This document shows positions 1-6,222 of a DNA stretch of 6,315 nucleotides, in pieces. The number at the start of each line of letters is the position of its first letter. Position 1 is the first letter of the stretch. The position numbers and the translations under genes are program-made. The stretch is from Streptomyces fulvoviolaceus (GTDB lineage: Bacteria; Actinomycetota; Actinomycetes; Streptomycetales; Streptomycetaceae). The notes below the pieces were generated by a model, which did not search any database, was not told the DNA's origin, and saw only the letters and a list, made by a program, of their open reading frames with translations. The stretch is taken from assembly GCF_000718165.1 (NCBI RefSeq), contig NZ_JOEY01000120.1, positions 1 through 6,315 of the forward strand, written 5' to 3'.

Positions 1-99
1 ACCGTCGCCCACCAACTCGCCCGCCACGGCAGCGGAATCGGCGTCGCCACCCTCTGCATCGGCGTCGGCCAAGGCCTCGCCCTCGTCCTCGAACGCTAG
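1..99 (+). CDS. pcaF: 3' end of beta-ketoadipyl-CoA thiolase (PcaF), partial
   Basis: Only the last 32 codons and the TAG stop (97-99) are present, read in frame from base 1; the rest lies upstream of the window. The visible peptide contains CIGVGQG, the C-terminal thiolase active-site motif, whose cysteine (codon 55-57) acts as the base in thiolytic cleavage. It ends in ALVLER, as thiolases commonly do. PcaF cleaves beta-ketoadipyl-CoA to succinyl-CoA and acetyl-CoA, the last step of the beta-ketoadipate pathway, in the cytoplasm. The fragment alone would fit any acetyl-CoA acyltransferase. The assignment to PcaF rests on pcaH starting 23 bases after the stop, the order I recall for Streptomyces pca operons. 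The specific symbol is therefore partly inferred from context. Confidence 0.88.
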   Translation, partial: TVAHQLARHGSGIGVATLCIGVGQGLALVLER

Positions 100-122
100 T
101 CAGGAACCCCCGAGGAACCCTC

Positions 123-896
123 ATGACTCTCACGCAGCACGACATCGACCAGGAGATCGCGGCCGAGCACGCCGCCTACGAGAAGCGTGTCGCCGACGGC
201 GCCCCCGTCGAGCACCAGCCGCGCCGCGACTACGCGCCGTACCGCTCCTCCGTCCTGCGGCACCCCCAGCAGCCGCCGATCACCATCGACGTGACCAAGG
301 ACCCGGAGCTGGTGGAGCTGCACTCCCCCGCCTTCGGCGAGCGGGACATCACCGAGATCGACAACGACCTCACCCGGCAGCACAACGGCGAGCCGATCGG
401 CGAGCGCATCACGGTCTCCGGCCGACTGCTCGACCGGGGCGGCCGCCCGCTGCGCGGCCAGCTGGTCGAGATCTGGCAGTCCAACTCGGCGGGCCGCTAC
501 GCCCACCAGCGCGAGCAGCACGACGCGCCGCTGGACCCGAACTTCACGGGCGTCGGCCGCACGCTGACGGACGACAGCGGGTTCTACGAGTTCACCACCA
601 TCCAGCCGGGCCCGTACCCCTGGCGCCAGCACGTCAACGCCTGGCGGCCGGCCCACATCCACTTCTCGCTCTTCGGTACGGCCTTCACACAGCGCCTCGT
701 GACCCAGATGTACTTCCCGAGCGACCCGCTGTTCCCGTACGACCCGATCATCCAGTCGGTGACGGACGACGCGGCCCGCCAGCGGCTGGTCGCGACGTAC
801 GACCACAGCCTGTCGGTGCCGGAGTTCTCCATGGGCTACCACTGGGACATCGTGCTCGACGGCCCGAACGCCACCTGGATCGAAGAAGGGCGCTGA
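123..896 (+). CDS. pcaH: protocatechuate 3,4-dioxygenase, beta subunit
   Basis: PcaH is the catalytic, Fe(III)-binding subunit of the intradiol dioxygenase that opens protocatechuate between its two hydroxyl-bearing carbons to give 3-carboxy-cis,cis-muconate. All four expected iron ligands are visible: Tyr126 in NSAGRY, Tyr165 in QPGPYPWR, and His178 and His180 in WRPAHIHFS. Arg175, next to the histidines, is the conserved active-site arginine of the family. The N-terminal 80 residues form the usual beta-subunit extension, and the intradiol beta-sandwich core follows from about residue 85. The 257-aa length is normal for a beta subunit. The ATG start has a GAGGAA Shine-Dalgarno-like sequence at 112-117, five bases upstream. 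pcaG begins six bases after the stop, which fits equal production of the two subunits. No feature suggests loss of function. Confidence 0.97.
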   Translation: MTLTQHDIDQEIAAEHAAYEKRVADGAPVEHQPRRDYAPYRSSVLRHPQQPPITIDVTKDPELVELHSPAFGERDITEIDNDLTRQHNGEPIGERITVSGRLLDRGGRPLRGQLVEIWQSNSAGRYAHQREQHDAPLDPNFTGVGRTLTDDSGFYEFTTIQPGPYPWRQHVNAWRPAHIHFSLFGTAFTQRLVTQMYFPSDPLFPYDPIIQSVTDDAARQRLVATYDHSLSVPEFSMGYHWDIVLDGPNATWIEEGR

Positions 897-902
897 CCTG
901 CC

Positions 903-1508
903 ATGACGAAGATCGACACGAGCCGTCCGGAGACGGTGCTCCCGACCCCGTCGCACACGGTCGGCCCCTTCTACGGCCACGCCCTGCCGTTCCCCGGCGG
1001 CGGCGACATCGCCCCGGTCGGCCACCCGGACACGATCGCCCTGCAGGGTTACGTGTACGACGGCGAGGGCAACCCGCTGCCGGACGCGTTCGTGGAGCTG
1101 TGGAGCGCGGACCCGGACGGCAATGTGCCGACGGTCGACGGCTCGATGCGGCGCGACCCGGCGAGCGGCGGCTTCCTGGGCCGCAACGGCGTGGAGTTCA
1201 CCGGGTGGGGTCGCATCCAGACCGACGCCAACGGCCACTGGTCCGCGCGGACGCTGCGGCCGGGCGCGCGCGGGCAGAGCGCGCCGTACATCAGCGTGTG
1301 CATCTTCGCGCGCGGTCTGCTGGTGCACCTGTACACCCGGATCTACCTCCCGGGCGACGAGGCGGCGCTCGCCGCGGACCCACTGCTGTCACAGGTGGAC
1401 GAGGCGCGCCGCGACACGCTGATCGCCACCGACGACGGCAAGGGGACCTACCGTTTCGACATCCGCCTTCAGGGCGAAGGCGAAACGGTCTTCCTGGAGT
1501 TCCAGTGA
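903..1508 (+). CDS. pcaG: protocatechuate 3,4-dioxygenase, alpha subunit
   Basis: PcaG is the alpha subunit that pairs with PcaH. It completes the active-site pocket but does not hold the iron. Family features are the N-terminal PTPSHTVGPFYGHALPF (residues 14-30), the motif FARGLLVHLYTRIYLPGDE (residues 135-153) and the C-terminal FDIRLQGEGETVFLEF. The iron-binding His-X-His of the beta subunit is absent, as expected: the corresponding stretch reads APYISV (residues 127-132). From memory, most alpha subunits keep a histidine where this one has Tyr129, which is reported as a finding. The 201-aa length is normal. The start is the ATG six bases after the pcaH stop, with a purine-rich GAAGGG upstream at the end of pcaH. 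The stop TGA (1506-1508) overlaps the GTG start of pcaB. Confidence 0.96.
   Translation: MTKIDTSRPETVLPTPSHTVGPFYGHALPFPGGGDIAPVGHPDTIALQGYVYDGEGNPLPDAFVELWSADPDGNVPTVDGSMRRDPASGGFLGRNGVEFTGWGRIQTDANGHWSARTLRPGARGQSAPYISVCIFARGLLVHLYTRIYLPGDEAALAADPLLSQVDEARRDTLIATDDGKGTYRFDIRLQGEGETVFLEFQ
1496..1508 (+). promoter_or_regulatory. RBS and GTGA start/stop overlap joining pcaG to pcaB
   Basis: GGAG at 1496-1499 lies inside the end of pcaG, five bases before GTG at 1505-1507. That GTG overlaps the pcaG stop TGA at 1506-1508. The arrangement fixes the pcaB start and suggests that ribosomes ending pcaG restart on pcaB. The coupling itself is inferred. Confidence 0.75.
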
Positions 1509-2836
1509 CATCCGAAGAATCGGACACCGGCCTGCTCGCCCCCGGGTGGGCAGGCTCCCCCGCCGCCTCCGCGACCAGCGACCGCGCCTACCTCCAGGCA
1601 CTGCTGGACGCGGAGGCCGCACTGACCCGGGCCCAGGCCGCTCTGGGGCTCGCCCCGGCCGAGGCGGCGACGGCGGTGACACAGGCGGCGGACGCGAGCC
1701 GTTTCGACGTACGGTCGCTGGCGGCGCGTGCCCGGGCGGGTGGGAACCCGGTCATCCCCCTGGTCGCCGACCTCACGAAGGCGGTCGGCGAGGAGTACGG
1801 CCCCCATGTCCACCGAGGTGCGACCAGCCAGGACATCATGGACACGGCGACGATGCTGGTCGCCGTGCGCACGCTGGACCCGATCCTCGACGACCTCGGC
1901 CGCACCGAGCGGGCGCTGGCCCGGCTCGCCGCGGAGCACCGTGACACCGTGATGCCGGGACGGACGCTCACCCAGCACGCCGTACCGACGACCTTCGGTC
2001 TGAAGGCGACCGGGTGGCGGTCGCTGGTGCTCGACGCACGGGACCGAGTCATCGAGGTACGGGATGATCTGCCCGTCCAACTCGGCGGTGCCGCCGGGAC
2101 GTTGGCGGCTTTCACCGCGTACGGCACCCGGGACACCGTGGCCCTCACCGCGGCCTTCGCCCGTGAACTCGGCCTCGACGCGCCGCTCCTCCCCTGGCAC
2201 GCTCTCCGCACACCGATCGCCGATCTCGCCGGCTGCCTGGCTTTCACGGCCGGAGCGCTGGGCAAGATCGCGGCGGATGTGCTCGTCCTCGGTCGTACCG
2301 AGATCGCCGAGGTCGCGGAGGGCAGCGGCGGCGGCTCGTCCGCCATGCCGCACAAGGCGAATCCCGTACGGTCCACGCTGATCGCCGCCGCGGCGCGACG
2401 GGCGCCACAGCTGGCGGCCACCCTGTACGGGTCGCTGGCCGCCGAGGACGAGCGGCCGGCCGGGGCCTGGCATGCCGAGTGGGAGCCGCTCAGGGATCTG
2501 CTGCGACTGGTCGGCGGGGCCGCCCGGGATGCCGCCGAACTCACCGAGGGGCTGCGGGTGCACGCGGACGCCATGCGTGAACACCTCGATCTCACCCACG
2601 GGTTGATCGTGTCGGAGCGGTTGTCCGCCGAGCTGGCTCCGCTGCTCGGGCGTGCGCGCGCCAAGGCACTGCTGACGGACCTTGCCGGGCGCACGTACTC
2701 CGAGGGCCGTTCGCTGGCCGAACTCCTCGCCGAGGAACCGGAGTTGAAGGACGTCGACCTAGACGAGCTCACCGACCCCGCCCGTTACACCGGCTCCGCG
2801 GGAGCCCTCACCGACCGTGCTCTGGAGCGACGTTGA
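1505..2836 (+). CDS. pcaB: 3-carboxy-cis,cis-muconate cycloisomerase
   Basis: PcaB converts 3-carboxy-cis,cis-muconate to gamma-carboxymuconolactone, the second step after ring opening. It belongs to the fumarase/argininosuccinate lyase/adenylosuccinate lyase superfamily. Three superfamily blocks are visible: GATSQDIMDTA (residues 105-115), GRTLTQHAVPTTFG (152-165) and the signature loop GGSSAMPHKANPV (276-288), which carries the catalytic serine region. A long helical body and a C-terminal region rich in LAELL-type helices follow. The protein is 443 aa, close to the usual size. The open frame continues far upstream inside pcaG in another frame, but GTG at 1505 is chosen. It has GGAG five bases before it, the family-like N-terminus (TGLLAPGWAGSPA, then a helix with LLDAEAALTRAQ) starts just after it, and earlier starts would add unrelated arginine-rich sequence. 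Confidence 0.96.
   Translation: MTSEESDTGLLAPGWAGSPAASATSDRAYLQALLDAEAALTRAQAALGLAPAEAATAVTQAADASRFDVRSLAARARAGGNPVIPLVADLTKAVGEEYGPHVHRGATSQDIMDTATMLVAVRTLDPILDDLGRTERALARLAAEHRDTVMPGRTLTQHAVPTTFGLKATGWRSLVLDARDRVIEVRDDLPVQLGGAAGTLAAFTAYGTRDTVALTAAFARELGLDAPLLPWHALRTPIADLAGCLAFTAGALGKIAADVLVLGRTEIAEVAEGSGGGSSAMPHKANPVRSTLIAAAARRAPQLAATLYGSLAAEDERPAGAWHAEWEPLRDLLRLVGGAARDAAELTEGLRVHADAMREHLDLTHGLIVSERLSAELAPLLGRARAKALLTDLAGRTYSEGRSLAELLAEEPELKDVDLDELTDPARYTGSAGALTDRALERR
2824..2836 (+). promoter_or_regulatory. RBS and TTGA start/stop overlap joining pcaB to pcaL
   Basis: GGAG at 2824-2827 lies inside the last codons of pcaB, five bases before TTG at 2833-2835. That TTG overlaps the pcaB stop TGA at 2834-2836. 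It repeats the layout of the pcaG/pcaB junction and supports the rare TTG start for pcaL. Coupling is inferred. Confidence 0.72.
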
Positions 2837-3951
2837 CCGAGAACCTCCTCAACCACCGTGCCGAGGGGCCCGCTTCCGCTCCCCCGCTGCTGCTCGGGCC
2901 GTCGCTCGGGACGTCGTACGCCCTGTGGGACAAGGTGGCGCCCGAACTGTCCATCACCCACCGGGTGGTTCGCTGGGACCTGCCGGGGCACGGCGGTTCG
3001 GCTGCCGACCTGATCGGTTCCGGTGCCACCATCGGTGACCTCGCCGACCTGGTGCTGGCGCTCGCCGACTCGCTCGGCATCGAACGGTTCGCGTACGCCG
3101 GGGTGTCGCTCGGCGGTGCGGTCGGGCTGCAGCTGGCCCTGCACCACCCCGAGCGGGTGTCGTCCCTCGCCGTCATCTGTTCCTCGGCCCACTTCAACGG
3201 CTCGAAGGCGTGGGAGGAGCGAGCGGCGCTGGTGCGGAGCGAGGGGCTGGGCTCGCTCGTCGAGAGCGCGGACGCCCGCTGGTTCACGCCCGGGTTCACC
3301 GTGCCCGAGCTGGTCCAGGACCAGGCGGACGCCGACCCCGAGGCCTACGCCGCCTGCTGTGACGCGCTGGCCGCGTTCGACGTGCGGGACCGGCTGGCGG
3401 AGATCTCCGTGCCGACCCTGCTGATCGCCGGCCGGGAGGACGTGGCGACTCCGCCGGCGCACCTGCGGGAGATCGCCGACGCGGTGCCGGGGGCCACGCT
3501 GGTCGAGATTCCGGGGGCCGCCCATCTGGCGCCCGCGCAGTGCCCGGAGGCTGTCCTGACGGCTCTGCGGGCCTATTTCGACGGGGGTGCCAAGCGCGGC
3601 ATGGAGGTGCGGCGCGAGGTGCTCGGCGACGCGCACGTGGACCGGGCGCAGGCCCGGCAGACGCCGTTCACGGCGCGCTTCCAGGACTTCATCTCGCGCT
3701 ACGCGTGGGGCGAGATCTGGACCGATCCGACGCTCAGCCGCCGCGAGCGCAGCATGATCACGCTGACGGCCCTGGTCGCGCACGGCCACTACGACGAGCT
3801 GGCCATGCACGTGCGGGCGGCCCGGCGCAACGGACTCACGCCGGAGGAGATCGGCGCCGTACTCCTGCAGACGGCCGTGTACTGCGGGGTGCCGGCGGCG
3901 AACTCGGCGTTCGCCGCCGCTCAGCGCGTCCTCGCGGAAGAAGAAGGGTGA
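2833..3951 (+). CDS. pcaL: bifunctional beta-ketoadipate enol-lactone hydrolase / 4-carboxymuconolactone decarboxylase
   Basis: This is a PcaD-PcaC fusion of 372 aa. Residues 1 to about 250 form an alpha/beta hydrolase: GPSLGTS near the N-terminus (22-28, oxyanion side), nucleophile elbow GVSLGG with Ser92, acid Asp203 in AGREDVATP, and His231 in GAAHLAP. This part hydrolyses beta-ketoadipate enol-lactone to beta-ketoadipate. Residues from about 256 to 368 are a carboxymuconolactone decarboxylase (CMD) domain, beginning GMEVRREVLGDAHVDRA. They include GEIWTDPTLSRRERSM, the AHGHYDELAMH block (316-326) and YCGVPAAN (350-357). This part decarboxylates gamma-carboxymuconolactone to the enol-lactone, so the product of the C-terminal domain is the substrate of the N-terminal one. 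The linker is only a few residues (about DGGAKR). Such fusions, named pcaL, are known in actinobacteria including Rhodococcus and Streptomyces. The TTG start is supported by GGAG five bases upstream and a PcaD-like N-terminus. It is the last pca gene here. Confidence 0.95.
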   Translation: MTENLLNHRAEGPASAPPLLLGPSLGTSYALWDKVAPELSITHRVVRWDLPGHGGSAADLIGSGATIGDLADLVLALADSLGIERFAYAGVSLGGAVGLQLALHHPERVSSLAVICSSAHFNGSKAWEERAALVRSEGLGSLVESADARWFTPGFTVPELVQDQADADPEAYAACCDALAAFDVRDRLAEISVPTLLIAGREDVATPPAHLREIADAVPGATLVEIPGAAHLAPAQCPEAVLTALRAYFDGGAKRGMEVRREVLGDAHVDRAQARQTPFTARFQDFISRYAWGEIWTDPTLSRRERSMITLTALVAHGHYDELAMHVRAARRNGLTPEEIGAVLLQTAVYCGVPAANSAFAAAQRVLAEEEG

Positions 3952-3983
3952 CCCTGCCGGTAGTAGCTTCAAGAGCACCTCGC

Positions 3984-4019
3984 ACATGCCCCCACCGCGT
4001 GCCTACGGTGGGGGCATGT
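3984..4019 (+). terminator. perfect 14-bp inverted repeat between pcaL and the SDR gene; probable terminator or start-region hairpin
   Basis: The arms are 3984-3997 (ACATGCCCCCACCG) and 4006-4019 (its exact reverse complement), separated by the 8-base loop CGTGCCTA. The stem is GC-rich, with no run of T after it, which is common for Streptomyces terminators. It begins 33 bases after the pcaL stop, so it could end the pca operon. The right arm includes the SDR start codon at 4016-4018. In a read-through transcript the start would therefore be buried in the stem. The palindrome could instead be a DNA operator. Its existence is seen directly; its role is inferred. Confidence 0.6.
4004..4009 (+). 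promoter_or_regulatory. putative -10 element (TACGGT) for a leaderless SDR transcript
   Basis: TACGGT matches the actinobacterial TAnnnT -10 pattern. It sits six bases before the ATG at 4016, so transcription would be expected to start at or very near the A of the start codon. No convincing -35 is seen: the best spaced hexamer, TCGCAC at 3980-3985, is weak. The only purine-rich stretch before the ATG (4007-4014) ends one base from it, too close for a normal Shine-Dalgarno. Both points favour a leaderless mRNA. Confidence 0.45.
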
Positions 4020-4807
4020 CCACGATTCTGATCACCGGCGCCACCTCGGGTCTCGGCCGTTACGTCGCCTTCGAGCTGGTCCGTTCCGGCCATGTCGTCC
4101 TCGCACACGGCCGCGACCCCGGCCGTACCGAGAGTCTCGTCGAGGAGCTGCGGGCCGAGGGCGACGCCGAGGGGTTCGTCGCCGACCTGGCCTCCCTGTC
4201 CCAGGTCCGCGATCTGGGCGCGAAGGTCGCCGAGGCCCACCCCGAACTCGACGTCCTGATCAACAACGCGGGTGTGGGCGCCGGTTCGCCCGGCTCGGGC
4301 CGAGAGGTGAGCGCGGACGGCCACGAACTACGCCTTGCGGTCAACTACTTGGCACCGGTCGCCCTGACTCACGCACTGCTGCCGACGCTGAAGGCGAACG
4401 CACCGTCCCGGATCGTGAACGTCGGTTCGGTCGGCCAGGAACCCCTCGCGTTCGACGACCCGGAGTTCACCCACGGCTACGGCGGCTTCCCCGCGTACTG
4501 CCGCAGCAAGTTCGCCCTCGCGGCCCACACCTTCGCCCTCGCCGAGGAGTTGGCGGGCACGGGGGTCGCGGTGAACGTCCTCCACCCGGCGACCTTCATG
4601 GACACGGCGATGGTGCGCGAGGGCGGAGTCGCCCCCTGGAGCACGGTCGCCGACGGCGCACCGGGCGTACTGGCGCTGGCCACACGGGAGTTGGGCACGG
4701 GCGGCTACTTCGACGGCACGAGCCCGGCGCGGGCGCACGAGGGGACGTACGACCCGGAGCTACACAAGCGGCTGGCCGCGGTGACCGATCAGCTGCTCAC
4801 CACGTAG
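4016..4807 (+). CDS. short-chain dehydrogenase/reductase (SDR) family oxidoreductase
   Basis: This is a 263-aa classical-size SDR with a Rossmann fold. The cofactor motif TGATSGLG lies at residues 7-14, after a first strand that starts at residue 2. The NNAG motif is at 83-86, the catalytic serine is probably Ser138 in NVGSVG, and the YxxxK pair is Tyr161/Lys165 in AYCRSK. A putative Asp57 in ADLAS fits the adenine-contact position. His-Gly-Arg after the second strand (HGRDPGR, 31-37) suggests NADP(H) preference, which is inference. The substrate cannot be told from sequence; the DDPEFTHGYGGFPAYCRSK stretch resembles retinol-dehydrogenase-like or general oxidoreductase SDRs. The ATG at 4016 is chosen over an in-frame ATG at 3986. 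The Rossmann strand begins directly after it and the -10-like hexamer lies just upstream, whereas the earlier start would add ten residues encoded by the inverted repeat. It lies 64 bases after pcaL but probably has its own promoter. I see no evidence for a role in protocatechuate breakdown. Confidence 0.92.
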   Translation: MSTILITGATSGLGRYVAFELVRSGHVVLAHGRDPGRTESLVEELRAEGDAEGFVADLASLSQVRDLGAKVAEAHPELDVLINNAGVGAGSPGSGREVSADGHELRLAVNYLAPVALTHALLPTLKANAPSRIVNVGSVGQEPLAFDDPEFTHGYGGFPAYCRSKFALAAHTFALAEELAGTGVAVNVLHPATFMDTAMVREGGVAPWSTVADGAPGVLALATRELGTGGYFDGTSPARAHEGTYDPELHKRLAAVTDQLLTT

Positions 4808-4814
4808 GCCGAGT

Positions 4815-4902
4815 GCGCCGTTCGTCTGCGGGTGCGTCGCGGCTGGTCGCGCCCACGCGGCGGAGCCGCATATCGGCACGGTCCCGCGCCCCTTTGGGGC
4901 GC
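4815..4902. repeat. Streptomyces-type intergenic repeat with two hairpins
   Basis: This 88-base stretch fills the gap between the convergent SDR and regulator genes. Read on the - strand it starts right after the regulator stop with GCGCCCC-AAA-GGGGCGC, then CGGG. It continues with a GATATGCGGCTCCGCCGC hairpin (GCGGC at 4857-4861, GCCGC at 4865-4869) and a GTGGGCGCGACCAGCCGCGA segment, and ends in GACGCACCCGCAGACGAACG. From memory, closely similar tails follow stop codons in many Streptomyces genomes and differ by presence or absence of the inner hairpin. That identification is recall, not a search. It probably acts as a terminator region or dispersed repeat. Confidence 0.6.
4886..4902 (-). 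terminator. 7-bp GC stem-loop directly after the regulator-remnant stop
   Basis: The arms are GCGCCCC at 4886-4892 and GGGGCGC at 4896-4902, around a TTT loop (AAA on the - strand). The stem begins at the base adjoining the TGA stop (4903-4905 on the - strand). It is short, very stable and symmetrical, so it could terminate transcripts from both convergent genes. There is no T-tract. Termination is inferred from position. Confidence 0.55.
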
Positions 4903-6222
4903 TCAGCGCAGCCCCCGCCCCGTCTCCAGCACCTCTCGCGCCTGCGCCACCAACCCATCCGCACCACACGAACGAGCAAGCGCCAGGCCCCGGTTGAGCT
5001 CGGCCACCGACCGCGCGGCAATCCCGTACTCGACCCGCGCCGCCGCGTGTTCGTACTGGCAGGGCGAGGCTTCCAGGTAGGCCACGGCCTGGGCGGCCAA
5101 CCTGACCGCCCGCTGCCCCGTCTCCAGGGCGGCAGCACACCGCAGGGCCTCGCCGATAGCCGTATCCGTGCCGAGCCGCTCGGCATGCCGACGGACATCG
5201 GTCGCAAGCTGAGCGGCCCGCACCGGATCCTCGACGGCAAGCGCACGGGCGAGATCGACACCCCACGGCACCAGCACCGGGTTGTGATGCCCACGAACCG
5301 CCGCCGCCTTCTCCGCGGCATCCAGTTCGTTGATGCCGTCCTTGGTGCGGCCGACCGCGAGCAGGAGCCGTCCCCGCACGGAGCGCGGATCGGGCAACAC
5401 GATGGTGGACGGGTACGGCGGAGCGAACTCGTACTGCTCGGCGATCGCCCAGGCCTCGTCGACATGGCCGCGGGCGAGCAGCGTGTCGACCAGGTTGCAG
5501 GTCGCCGACCAGTACAGGGGCAGGCCGCGCCCGACGCGTTCGGCGAGGCGCAGCGACTCGCGCAGGGAGGTCTCCGCCTCCCGCAGCCGGCCGCGCCTGC
5601 GGTGGCCGACACCGACGTAGGCATGGGCGAGCGCGAGGTGCCCGCCGCTCCAGCCCGCGGACTCGTAGGTGCGCAGGGCTTCGGTGTACAGGGCGTCGGC
5701 CCGGTCCAGCCGGTCCGTGTAGGCGTACGCGTTGGCCAGCATCAGGAGCAGTTCGAGGCCCCACTCGGTGTCGGTCCAGCCGAGTCCGGGCGCGAGGCGG
5801 CCGTTGACCAGGGAACGGTCGCACAGCTCGACGACCTCCTCGGCGCTCTCGCCGCGGGCCATCGCGTCGAAGCCGCGCAGCATGAGCAGGGCGCGCTCGG
5901 AGTTGTCGCGGCCGGTGCAGGTGCGGGCGAGTTCGGCGAGGCGCTCCGAGCGTCCCGGCGAGGTGGCCTCGCCTGCGTAGATGCCCTCCCACATGTACTG
6001 GACGGCCTGCAGCCGCAGTTTGGCGGGGCCCTCCTCGTGCCGGGCGGCCTCCGCCTCGACGGTGCGGACGGCCTCCTCCAGCTGGTCGTTGTGGAGGAGT
6101 GCCTGGGAGAGCCGGAAGACGGCGTCCACCCGGGCGGAGCCGTCGAGGCCCGGCATGGCGAGCGCGGTCTGCAGGTGGCCGATGGTCTTGGCGGGGGCGG
6201 TCAGGAGGGTGGCGCAGCCTAG
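4903..6222 (-). pseudogene. TPR-rich remnant of a LAL/MalT-like LuxR-family regulator, truncated at both ends
   Basis: The frame is open from the TGA stop at 4903-4905 to about 6222 and encodes alpha-helical repeats typical of the TPR half of large ATP-binding LuxR (LAL) regulators. Counting from an internal Met at 6156, TPR-like helix pairs occur at residues 133-167 (LANAYAYTDRLDRADALYTEAL), 172-206 and about 213-240, and a further helical pair at 260-285. The last 60 residues resemble the segment that normally leads into the C-terminal LuxR helix-turn-helix, but the protein ends at AREVLETGRGLR with no HTH and no room for one. At the other end, coherent coding sequence (reading LGCATLLTAPAKTIGHLQTALAM) continues upstream of Met6156 and stops at the insertion-sequence boundary, so the ATPase half is missing from this side. 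Met6156 has no Shine-Dalgarno and is not a credible native start. No internal stop is present, so the disruption may be recent. The exact family is inferred from repeat style, so a TPR protein of another kind remains possible. Confidence 0.68.

Noticed and set aside
96..1328. Long - strand open frame of 410 codons opposite pcaH and pcaG
   Set aside because: Its product is low-complexity Arg/Val/Ala sequence, as expected opposite GC-rich genes. The + strand carries conserved dioxygenase motifs throughout.
1100..1504. Upstream extension of pcaB to an ATG at 1100
   Set aside because: The added 135 residues are an out-of-frame reading of pcaG. GTG at 1505 has a proper RBS and the family-like N-terminus.
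1469..2772. Two long - strand open frames opposite pcaB
   Set aside because: Composition is biased (Arg/Gly or Ser/Arg rich), no motif is recognisable, and both lie fully opposite the conserved pcaB.
3960..3984. Possible MerR-type operator around TAGTAGCTTCAAGAGCACCT
   Set aside because: CTTCAAG recalls MerR sites, but there is no symmetrical partner and no regulator gene beside it.
2785..3987. 400-codon - strand open frame opposite pcaL
   Set aside because: It mirrors the pcaL coding frame with Arg/Gly-rich low-complexity sequence, and no family features are seen.
3986..4015. Alternative upstream ATG for the SDR gene at 3986
   Set aside because: It would add ten residues encoded by the inverted repeat, ahead of a Rossmann strand that normally begins at the N-terminus. 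No RBS precedes it.
6154..6156. Met codon at 6156 as the true start of the - strand TPR protein
   Set aside because: There is no Shine-Dalgarno, and coherent TPR-like coding sequence continues upstream for about 20 more codons to the IS junction.
4813..6222. 469-codon + strand open frame opposite the TPR remnant
   Set aside because: Its sequence is Gly/Arg/Gln-rich without domains, while the - strand frame gives coherent TPR helices. A + strand gene is not supported.
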